DNA from: Anas platyrhynchos
Taxonomy: Eukaryota > Chordata > Aves > Anseriformes > Anatidae
NCBI RefSeq assembly: GCF_047663525.1
Contig: NC_092613.1
Location: 3,187,501 to 3,251,500 of the forward strand
Length of the DNA: 64,000 nucleotides
Direction of reading: 5' to 3'
The position numbers and the translations under genes were made by a program. This document shows positions 11,941-22,700 of this stretch, one piece after another. A model generated the notes under the pieces. That model searched no databases and was not told where the DNA came from. It worked only from the letters and a program-made list of their open reading frames with translations. Position 1 is the first letter of the stretch. Every line of letters begins with the position of its first letter.

Positions 11941-14900
11941 GTGGGCTCTTGGAGCTTTCCGAGCTTTCCCCCAGTGATGATTAAGGACATTGGCTCTGAA
12001 TAGCCAGTGGTGTAAAAGAAACCCATGCAAGGCTTGCAAGGTCTGGCCAAAAATGGGCTGCAAGCTCCAGTGCATGCTGTAAAGAAAAGCAATTCCAGGC
12101 TTAATTTATTTATTAAATTTCATCACATTAAATGAGTGGAACTGGACATAATCAACCCCACCATCCTTAGCCCTCCCTGCCAAAACCTCCGCGCTAACCC
12201 CACTAGACTGAAACATCACAGCAGGGAGCGGGCAGTGTGGGGATGGGGCAGCCGGGTGCTGCAGCCGAGCTCAGCCCCTGTGCTGGTGACAGTGTCATGC
12301 CAGAGGCGCTGGACCCCCGGGGGCTCGCCGGGCAGCAAAGTGCCTCTGGGCCCACAGGGTCCCAGGCAGAAATGGCTCCTCTTGCCCCAGGAGTTCAGCA
12401 GGCTCCCCCGCTCCTAAATCCCCCAGGCAAGGCCGCAGCCTCCTGCCATGGCTGGCAGAAAGCCCCTCGCTGTGCTCAGGTGCAAGAGGAGCGCAGGGGC
12501 TGTGGGGAGCGGTCTCCCCTTGGTTTCCACAGGTGGCCTCTAACCGGCTGAGGAGCGCACACGGGACTGCGGGCACCGAGCTGTCTGCCCACTCCAAGTC
12601 CCTCAAGGAGGAGCTGCCCACTGCTGGCAGCACTGCCGAGAAGGGGATTCAAGCAATCTCCCTGCTCCGACGTGCCTGGTGGGCTGCAGGCAGCTTGGTG
12701 CACCCAGCGTTATGGCTCCACCGCCCCCAGCCCCATGGCAGGGACAGGGCAGCAGCACAAAGCTCTGGCGCTGCTCAGCCCCGTTTATCTGCTCACAGCC
12801 AGGAGGCTCAGCACTCACTCCCCTCTCCTGGGCTTTGCCCCAGGCCGGTCCCTCAGTCCCTCGACACCTTTGCAACCCCTTGCCCTGCAGCATCCCCAGC
12901 CCCCTCCCGCTGCAATGGGGCCCCAGCAGGTTCCGGGCTCAGAGGGGCAGGGGGAGCCCCTTGGCCAGCACCCCAGGAGCCAATGCCCGGCCACACTGCT
13001 CCCAGCCTACTTCCCGAGATTAAAAATAACGTGCTCATCATGCTGGCATGGCACCATGGAGCCTCTCGCTTGTTTTTATTGACAGCACCATCTTCGGCTA
13101 ATTAAAATTCCTTTAAGTGAACCCGCCAGCTGATCCCAGCCCTGTGGCCAGCAATGCTGTCACAGACTCCCCCCCCAGACTGGGGATTTCTGCCCATTTT
13201 CCCTCCCTGCCACGTCCTGGCCTGCAGGCCCTGCTGCGTGCCCCCCCCCCCCGCTCCACCTGCCTTCCCTCCCCTTCTGTTCTTTGCTTCAAAAATAAAG
13301 AAAGCATCAAAAATGCTCAGGGAGATCGGGGGTGGGGATCTATTTGGGAAAGGAAAGCAGGAGGTGTAAGAACGTGCCAGACCCCTTCCCCATCCCTTGT
13401 CGCCCTCCTCCTTCTTGTCTTGTGCTGGGTTTGTACCTAGAGGGGCCGTAAGCCAAGGGACGCTGGCCAGGAGGGGACTCGTGCCAAGCACGCCTGAATC
13501 CAAGCCTTGCTGCGAGGAGCAGCAGTGCTCGGGAGACCACAGGCAGCTCCCAACAAGCTGCAGTGCTAGCAATGGCTCCACCTGGGATGAGCAACTCTGC
13601 AGAGACGTGGGGAGCATCCTGCCGCTGGTGGCAGTGGTGGGAAGGTGACATTTGGATCCCTTCCCTGCTGTCTATCTGCAAAAGTTTTTAGTTCCTCGTG
13701 GGGACAGCAGAAGTGAAACCTCCTTCCTGCTCCCCACTGCTCAGCCAGGAGCTGTTGCTCCTCCATGCCTGGCGTTGGCCCCCCTAAGAGGCTTTTAGCC
13801 TCCCCAGAGGCCTGGCCTCTCCCATCTCCATCCCTCCACCTGCCCTGACCCTCTTGGGTCTCGGGAGCCCATGAGAAGTGGGGATGCCCATGGCCATGCC
13901 CTGCCATGGAACAGCCGGAGGAAGAGCTGCCAGGAAGGGGCTGCACCCCCTGGCACAACACTGGCCCGTCTGACAGGGCCCACTCAGACCCCCACGGCAC
14001 ACAGCGGGAAGGATCTCACCTGGCCGATGTCTTGCCCACCAAACACGTGTCTTGGTCACTGGTTATGCTCCAGAGGCAGCGTTGTCCTTCAGCTTCCCAG
14101 CCTTGGGCTCTCTGCTCCCCCTTCACACCCCCTGTGCCATTTGCTCTTCTGCCCAGATGTTCCAAAGCCCCATCAGGATCAGAGCTGCAATGGGAAGGGC
14201 TGCAGGGTGCAGAGCTGCTGGGATGCGTTGTCCCCATACCTCCATGGTGCTGTAATGGGATTTGCAGGGGAAGTACTAGTCCCTACAAGATTTCAGGGTT
14301 TAGAAGCAAATGGAAAAAAATCCAGACTCCTCCTAAATGAGCAGCATGAAGCCATCCAGGGGTGCTGCTGATCCCTGGGGATCAGCCACAGGTCCCTGAC
14401 CCACAGGTTTGTGCCTCCTGATTAATTTGTGCACAGGAGTCAGCAAGAAACAGGTTGTACATTCCTGCTGTGACATGGACTGGCAATGGCAAGAGGCTTT
14501 GTCTGTGTTGGAGAAGAGACTTTGTCCTGCTGCCCGGGGACACCACAGGGACATCTTCAGCCAGCTTTGGACCATCTGCCCACCACGTGCCCACCTGTCC
14601 CCAAACCCACCTCCCACAGGGCCAGGCTGCACCTGCCCCCTGTGCATCACCGAGATGCTCCGAGCACTCCTGCCACCACCCCAGTCTCCAAACTCTGCGA
14701 GCGCAGCCCAGGGGGATGCAGCTGCCCGACATCATTTGAATGAGCATCCCTGACCAGACAACCCGAGCACTTGGCATCAATCCCAGCACGCAGCCACCTC
14801 GGCGCTGGAGAAGGGTCACAGTGCTCAGCGTCCTCAGGGACACGGCAGCCATGTGCGTTTGCAAATGGCTCTCTCCAGCCGGAGTGGGAAGCAGAGCATC

Positions 14901-15709
14901 TCTCTCCCAGCCTCAGAGGAAGGCTCGCTCTGTAATTGTTGTTTGGCTACCAGCCACTGATTGCTCACATTTGTGACTGCTTTCTTTTCGGTTTTGTAGC
15001 AGCAGCTCTTTGGTTCCTCTGGTTTTAACCTTCCATTCTCCCCCTGCACCACCAGCCCCAAATAAAAGTCCTCATACCCCCAGGCAGGTTGTCCAGGGAG
15101 GATACATCCCGGGATCATCTTCCTCCATGGGGCTCCAGCTGAGGCCCCCCCAGCTCACTGCAGCAGTCATGCCCGGCTTCTGCAGCATTCTGGGGGGTCA
15201 TGCAGCACCTGGGGGTGCAGAGGGTTTAAATTGTCTGTGGAGCCATTCAGAAGGTGACACCAGCAGCAACCCAGCTCCAAAAGGGTGTGAAGTAGCAGCC
15301 GTACACCACCAAAACAGCTTCACTCCATCTGCTTGGTTCTGCTGCCAGTCTGCCCAGGTAGCTCAGGGAGCATTGCTCCCTTCGCCTCAATGCAGTGTTC
15401 ACTCTGAAACCTAAGGATGGCACCAGTATGGCCATAATGTTAATTATTTCATCTTTGCTAGTCAGAGCAAGCAGAGCCAATGCATTTGTCAGCTCTGTGG
15501 TGCCTTTTCTTCAACAAATGAAGATTGCATGGATGTTGAAATCAATCTGCCGTGGGCTTTCCAAGAGGGCTCTGATCCAAGCTGTGCAAGGAAGCAAGGA
15601 GCCACAACATGCAGGCAACACAGCTGCCGGAATTGCGATCCTCACTGCCAGGGACACATGGGCTTGGGGCTTCACAGTGCATGGAGAGGAAACACCGAGG
15701 CAAGAGGGT

Positions 15710-16723
15710 ACGGGAGCTGACTCAGCTCGTGGATGTCTTTATTAGAACTCTAGTACGGCTGGACAGGTAGAGGCATGCGTACAGGACAAAGGAAATGGGA
15801 GTAGTATTGCCTTGATCACAGAGATATGTAACAGCATTAGAAAGACACTGACCCTTCCAGGCCAGCCGGGCTCACCCCACCATGGCACCCGCATCTGGCA
15901 CTGCTATTGCTTCCTGTCCCTGTCCCCATGCCCCAGCCAACCCCGTCTGTCCCCGTCTGCTTGGGGCACAACCACCAGGGGGGCGATGGTGCAGCAACCC
16001 GCTTGTGGCACCCAGAATCATGGAGAGCCCCTAGTTTGACGACAGAGATGGTCAGAGCATGGACGGAGCCACGGGCGGGAGTGAGGGGCGAGCAGCTGAC
16101 GAGGCTCTGTGGTGGAGGCTGGGCTCCGGCCGGGTCTCTCGAGCAGGACAGCAGCAGCCAGGGGATGCATCCGAAAGCATGGGCGAGAGGAGGGGTCAAT
16201 GTGTGCAGAGGGCTGGTAGCAGGCAGGGGAATGGGGCAGCCCCCAGTTCCCCGACCTCCCCTCCTGGCCCTGCTGCCCCTCTCTGGCAGGGAACCCGGCT
16301 GCCAGACACTGAGGGGGCAGCCAGAGCTTCGGGTTGCTGCACTGGGCAGGCAAAGCTCATTGGAGAGAGCAGCCTTTGGCCTCAGGGAGAGCACCCCTGG
16401 GGGAACATACCCCTGAGCCTTGAGCAGAGCATCCCTCGGCACTGGTGACAGCATCTCCCTTGGGCAGACCATACCTTGGTCTTGGGCAGAGCATCCCTAG
16501 TGGGACGCATCACTTAGCATCCCTTGGCCTCAGGGAGAGCATCCCTTTGGGAAAACATCCCTTAGCCTCAGGGAACACATCCCTTGGGGTTCACATCCCA
16601 CTGCCTCAGGGAAAGCATCCTTTGGGGTGCACATCCCTCTGCCTTGGGGAGAGCATCCCTCGGGGAGAGCATCCCTCAGGGCACACATCCTTCGCCGGGG
16701 TGCTGCCCGCATCCAGCCGGGGC
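15710..16723 (-). other. KCNC4: KCNC4 distal 3' UTR with AATAAA signal
   Basis: This is the proposed 3' UTR of the KCNC4 transcript ending in the distal terminal exon. It begins after the TGA at 16726-16724. A canonical AATAAA on the minus strand (TTTATT on the plus strand, 15738-15743) lies about 985 nt downstream, so cleavage would fall near 15710-15725. The UTR contains a 38-bp minisatellite (16527-16690 plus degenerate copies up to about 16380) and a CTCF-like match on the plus strand at 15972-15985. The boundaries are inferred from the exon and the signal, not from transcript data. Confidence 0.55.
16527..16690. repeat. 38-bp minisatellite
   Basis: Four near-identical units start at 16527, 16565, 16603 and 16641. 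Three are 38 bp and the last is 37 bp, followed by a partial unit. Each begins GCCTCAGGGA or a one- to two-base variant. Each unit is itself a diverged pair of about 18-bp half-units built on GGGA-(G/C)A-CATCCCT. More degraded half-units extend upstream to about 16380. The repeat lies inside the proposed distal 3' UTR of KCNC4. Confidence 0.85.
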
Positions 16724-16785
16724 TCAGGAGAAGGTGACCACCTCACCCTGGGGGTAACTGGAAGAGAGGACGTCTTGGCAGGTGT
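16724..16785 (-). CDS. KCNC4: KCNC4 distal alternative terminal coding exon
   Basis: The exon follows a clear acceptor (TTTAATTGCAG, then ACACC). Its two leading bases complete the split codon left by exon 3, giving Asp. Nineteen codons then run to a TGA at 16726-16724. The peptide reads [19 protein letters not shown]. It is short, and the call rests on acceptor quality, exact phase, an in-frame stop and similarity to a remembered mammalian Kv3.4 tail. Confidence 0.75.
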
Positions 16786-19700
16786 CTGCAATTAAAGACA
16801 GAGGTATGAAACACACCATTAGAGATTGCTTTCATCAGCTATTTGTGGAGAAAGAGAAAGCGAGGGAGAGAGAGACCAAGCTTTATGGGGACCAAAACTT
16901 TGTAGGGCACAGAAAACAGAGGAACTGCAAAGTGAAATAATCTTCTCTGGAGGGAGAAAGTGCTGCTATTCTATCAGTCAAGTAGGCAAAATTGCTAAAA
17001 ATGCCTCTGAATAGACCCAGAGACACCCCCCGCAAGGTGGAGACATTTCCCATGTCTCCTTGGATTCTCCTTAGTTTTCTTTCTTGGGAGAAACCAGAGA
17101 AACCAGAACTGAAGTTGGGGCAACTTTGAAAGTAAAAACGAAGAACAGAGGAAAGAAGTCTTTTCACTGCAAGAACGCTGCTTGTGACCAAAAGTTTCCA
17201 AACCTACCCCAAGCCAGATGTCCTAAAGCCAAGCCTACTGCATTAATATCTCACAGTGTTTTTTCTTCTCTCTCTCTTGCTCGCTCTCTCTCTCCCTCCC
17301 TCTCTCTCCCATTTGTTATCATTAAATTAATTAACATTGATTGGAACTCTGAGTCACAACAATGCCTCTACCAATGTGCCAGGTTTCCAGGCGAGGGGCT
17401 GTCAGACAGGGAGACAGCTCCTGATCCACCCGATAAGCCACGGAACTGCCCTTTCCAGCCAGTAGTTTTGCTGCAAAACCCAACGCTGAGCTCCAATGGC
17501 TGGTTTCACCCTGGCTTCCCCCCCACAGTTCCAAAATCAGCTTGGTTTCCCCAAAAGAAATGTCTTATCCTCTGTCAAGCATCACAGCTGTGTGATGGGC
17601 TCTCCCTACCCACTGCAGAGCCTGGATGTTCACTCCCCACACACAGTCTTTGCAAGCCCCCAAACAGCCACTTCCCAGCTAAACCCCTAGGATTGCAGTC
17701 CCTAAATTCCTTGGTAGTTTGTCCCCAAACAATGAACCAGTTTGGGGGACCCAGATTCATCTCCATTAAACAATTTGGGGTAGATTCTGATACACCCTGG
17801 GAAAAGACAGCACTGGCCGTGCACAAAGCAGCTGCTGAAATATATTGCTGCTCCTGGTTCAATCACTCCTGCAAGCAGCTAAAAGCTCACTGCAGGTCTC
17901 GTGGTTGGCCAGAAACATTCCCCGTCAGGTCTATTGATTTACCAGGGACACGACTCGGCTTTTAACTCCCATCTCCTCCTCCCTGCTCAAAGCCATTTTA
18001 TGTGCTAGCTTGAGACCTGCTGCCCACATCCCCCAGGGACCTGCCTTGGAAAGCAGCTTCCCAGCCTCAGAGAAATTAGCACGACTAAAAATAAATAACA
18101 ACAGCAGAGAATTTTGTTTAATCGCCATCCCCAGACAAAGCCACCATGAGAAATCCGCCCTCCTATCTTGGCTCATCGTTCTCAGCTCGATTACACACCA
18201 CCAGCAGGTTTCCAGTCCTTCACCCTCACAGCCAGCCATGAACCAGCCCCTCTGCAGCTCAGACCCAGCACAGCCTAGCCCCAAAATCCCCCAGGTTTGC
18301 TGGTGGTGCTGCCAAGGCCACCCCTCAGAAATTTCCAGGGACAGAGGCTTTCCCCCTACAAGCATCTCCCCAAACAGCCCCAAGCACTGCCTCCACTGAC
18401 TACCAGCCTCCGGCTGCTCCAGTGCAGCATTTGGGTAGGTCCTACACTAAAACTGTTTGGTCTGATGGTGGGTTTCCTTTTATTGTTTTGTTTTTTCATC
18501 CTTCCCACTGTAAGCTCCATTTGAATACAAAAGGCCAAAGTGGTGCTGAACAAGAGATCTCTAAAAGCCAAGGCACTGCCGCAGTACTGGGTGCTGCCAG
18601 GCTGGGCACTGCCTGATCCCACAGAGGAGCTGGTGTGGCCACCAGTGCAACGGGCAGCACTGGGACAGCTCCACTTGGGCCCCCAAGTGCCTTTGAAGGC
18701 TCTTGCCTCCAACCTGCACCATTTTGCAGCTCCCTCTTCTTTTTGCCACTGCAATGGGGTGGCGGGGGGGGGATTTGTAGAGTGGGCAGAGGACCCTGGT
18801 CCCCACGAAGCCATGAAACGCCTCCCAGTGAACATCTGCCCCTCCTGCAACGCAGTGCCCATCTCCACCAGCCAGGGCTTTCATGAAGATGGAGCAAAAG
18901 CCTGCAGCCACCGTGCTGCAACGGGCAGGGAGCTGCTGCCTAACAGGGCTGTTCTTTTGGAAAGCCACCTCAGATATCATCCACGCAATCAGGACAGCCC
19001 CAAGAACATCCCTGTGGGGTCGTCACTGAGCACTGCCCCTGCCTGAAGAAGCACCCAAGTTCTCAGGTGAGCCTGGCACTGATCTGAGCCTCCCCACCGG
19101 GGCAGGACTGTGGCCATCGCCTGCTGGCAGGGACCAGAAGCCAGCACTGTTCTTCTAACAAGAATCAATTGCCTGAGCGGAGGTAACGAAGTAACAGACT
19201 GGGAGCTTGGAGGCTCCTATTTTTAAGCTCAACTACATCTTATTTTGCATCTGCCTCTGCTCTCCGCATTCCTCGTCAGCATGGGCAAGGAATAGGGTTG
19301 CTTTTTTTTAATTTTATTGTCATTAAATAAGCACTGAGGATTTTTCCTGGCAGTGCTGGGGAAGTCAGAAACAGGCTGCTTCTGGGTAGAGCAATTACTC
19401 TCTTGACTTCTTAACCTCCTGCCCGGCTGACAGACAGGCCTTTCTATTTTCGCAGCTCTTTCAGGCATCTCCCGAGAAACAGAGCGGTTGTTGCAACAAT
19501 AACAATTAATACTTTGCACGCAACCTGGGCTTTCACCACAGCCTCTGTGCAGCACAGGACGGGGATGTGGGATCTCAGGCAAAAGAGAGGAGCAGGAGGC
19601 AAGTCTTGAATGATGGGTGGGGAAGGAAGGGGGGAGGAAGGGGAGGGTGAATTGCCCCAAAGCTCCCTGGTTCCAAAGAATGAGCTGCTTTTGCCCCTAG

Positions 19701-22700
19701 CACAGCTGTTTTGCTGGTCTCAGCAGACAGACATACACATGGATACAGGACAGATGGATGCAAAGACTCCAAACAACAGCCAGGAGCTATGCAGGGAGGA
19801 AGAGGCATCTCTGATCCCACGCTCAGTACTGAGCATCACCTGTACCTGCAGTGGGGAGAAGAGCATGGGGCACAAAAGCTTTCCCTGGTGCCGTGCCCTA
19901 CGCAGGTGAGAGCCCTGTGCATGTGGTGCCCAGGGCAGGGGCTTGCAGTGCTTCACACCGAACTGGGTGCTTGTGCCCTGCTGGGATGGGGACAGCACTT
20001 CTGATGGGAGCAAACATCGCATCCGCAGCACCAGCCACGTCCTCAAAACACGCCAAAGCTCTGCCTTCTGGGCCACGAGGGCAGCAGCAAGCTCAATCAC
20101 TGCACACTGGTTTATTTTTTAAATGCTGTTTTAGGACTTGGGCAGAGGCAGCTGTACTCCTATTGATTTATTCAGTTCGTCAAGAATAAATCAAACAACC
20201 TTGCTTTCTCCCAGTGCGTTTTGCCTTAGCTGGAACGTGCACTCTTCTCCAGATCCCTAAACATAGATAAGTGGCTGGGAGGATATTCGGGGGAAGTATC
20301 GTATTCGCTTGCTCTATTCTTATCCTATTCTCCAGGCAGCCAATTTTGGCCACTGTTTGAGATAAGACTCTGAGCTACAGAGAGGTTTAGCAGTCTGCTC
20401 TCCTGAGCTGCTACAGCTCCTCTTACGTTATCAGAGGGATTAACCCCTGCTAACTCACCCCCCAAGCCCTCTGAACCCCCTCCTAAAAATAACATCTTTT
20501 TCCCCCTCCTGCATCCTCCAAATCACTTATTCAGAGGAAGGCGGGGGGGAAGAGAGAGAAGATGCAATGGGTTTTTCAACAGTTTGGTGCCTCCCACAGA
20601 AATGCCTCTGTCTCCCATTCGGGGCTCTGTTGTTTTAGAGGAGCTTTTGCACATTAGTCATGCTTTCCACTGAGTTGCATAATGCCAAATCTAAAAATTA
20701 TGAAGCACAGCTCCATGTCAGCTCTAATATGAAACCAGGGAGAAATCTCATGGTCCACTGAGGGTTTTCCACACTGGACCTGTGGCTGTACCTGGTGTGG
20801 GGTTAATGTCCTGCTTGCAAGTGCCTCCAAACCCAAAGTTTTTCTGCATGATGCAGGGCTGGTTTCTGGGGCCTGGCTCATCTCCAAAGTCAGCATGTGA
20901 CCTTGGGACTTACCCATTTATCATTTATGATTCAGAGACCAGGGAAGGCATGGAGGGTCACCTTCTGTCTCACACAGACTCAGGAAATTTCAGCTCCTCC
21001 TGCTCCAAGTACAGGAGCCCCCTCCAAGGGGTGGATGCAGCATCTCACGTGCCTTTTGCATGGCTCACAAACCTGTGGAGTTACCTGAACTGTTGGGTGC
21101 ATGAATGCACTTTAATTATAGGAATTCAATGAGCACAGCTACATAAACCATATACGACGAGCCCATGTACTGTCGGTGAGAGGTAGCTCACCACAGCAGG
21201 AACCCTATGGGACACCCTGGGGAGGACAGCAGGGGATGGTGTTCACCCTTAAACACCAGCACCAGGTCTGTTTGCTGCCCGGTCCTGCCTTCAGTCTCCC
21301 AGGAAGTGGCTCAGCACTGAGCTGAGCTTTTCCCCCTCTTTTCTTCTTCCCTCCTTTGAATCTCCCTAATCTGCTGATGAGGCTGGGGCAGAAGAAGGCA
21401 GGAAGGAAGAAGGAAAGCAAAATAAAAGGTGAGGTTTTCTTGTCAGCTTCGCAGGGGTCTGCTTTCTTCCCAAATGAAGGGGGACACATTGACTGGCTCC
21501 TCCTGTCAGCTCATCCAACTTGATGGAAAGGAAAATAACAAAGCTCAAGGGAGGTGATTCTCCCCCTCTATTCTGCCCTGGTCAGGCCTCACCTGGAGTC
21601 CTGTGTCCAGTTCTGGGCTCCCCAGTACAAAAAAAGACAGGGAGCTCCTGGAAAGAGTCCAGCGGAGGGACACAAAGATGATACGGGGCCTGGAGCATCT
21701 TCCCTATGAGGAAAGGCTGAGAGACCCGGGGCTGTTCAGCCTGGAGAAGAGAAGACTGAGAGGGGATCTCATCTGTGTGTGTTAATACCTGAGGTGTGGG
21801 AGACAGAGGGATTTGGCCAACCTCTTTTCAGTGGTTTGCAGGGACAGGACAAGGAGTAATGGTCACAAGACGGAGCACAGGAAGTCCCGCACCAACATGC
21901 AAAAGAATTTCTTCACAGTGAGCGTGATGGAACACTGGGACAGGCTGCCCAGGGAGGTTGCAGAGTCTCCTTCTCAGGAGACATTTAAGGCCCGTCTAGG
22001 ATGCCTACCTGGGCAGCCTGCTCTAAGGAACCTGCTTTAGCAGGGGGGTTGGACCCAATGATCTTTCGAGGTCCCTTCCAACCCCTTCAGTTCTGTGATT
22101 CTGTGAAACTGGGTGAAGCATTTAAACTTTCTCCTTGTGTAGCATCTCTTATACTGTGGTGGCAACAAGAGTTACTGCAGGATGCTCTCATTGTTAGCCC
22201 CTTCTCTACACAGAGGGAAATTAAGGCACAGGGAGCCCAGGAAGGAGCAGAAACATCCTGGCCACAGCATCTGCCAAAATACTTCAGGAAGCAGCCTTGC
22301 ACCATGGGGATCTTCACTCTGCATCATCCGATGAGCACTGCCTTGGCTGTGATAAAGGAAACAAGCTTGATCTGTGTAAACTTTTGTGGTTTTTTGTTTG
22401 TTTGTTTGTTTTTAAACATAGCCAAGGCTAAACTTCGGTCCCCATCCTCTGGCTGAAGCCCCCAGGTTCCAGTTACCCCAAGCTGGACTTGCTCAGAGTA
22501 AGGAAAAAGGATGAGTGTGCTGGGATGAGGGTTGGGGCCAGGGCTGCCAGCACTGAACTGCTCCATTTCCAGTCACCCAGGACCCAGCCACCTCTGAGGA
22601 GGCAGAGCCGGAGCAGCCAAGCAAGAAACAAGCCAAAATTCAGGGGACTGCAGGTTTTGTTCTAGATCAGGAGGACATCTGAGATCATTCAAAATCCTAA

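Larger units (their letters stand above)
1..15700. other. Intergenic region, no gene recognised
   Basis: I find no open frame here that resembles a known protein, no chain of exons with matching splice phases, and no tRNA or rRNA. Open frames up to about 180 codons exist on both strands, but they are Pro/Ser/Gly/Cys-rich translations of GC-rich DNA with no recognisable domain. The block lies downstream of the distal 3' end of KCNC4. It holds simple repeats (listed separately) and a few motif groups, such as the MEF2-like site near 10386 and an AT-rich homeodomain-type stretch near 13020-13110. A distant enhancer or a long non-coding RNA cannot be excluded from sequence alone. Confidence 0.6.

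Noticed and set aside
15837-16472. Minus-strand open frame of 211 codons
   Set aside because: It lies in the proposed distal 3' UTR, includes part of the minisatellite, and has no recognisable domain.
17084-17965. Plus-strand open frame of 293 codons
   Set aside because: It begins at a TTG, its only internal ATG comes late, it reads through a CT microsatellite and it resembles no known family. It is best explained as chance.
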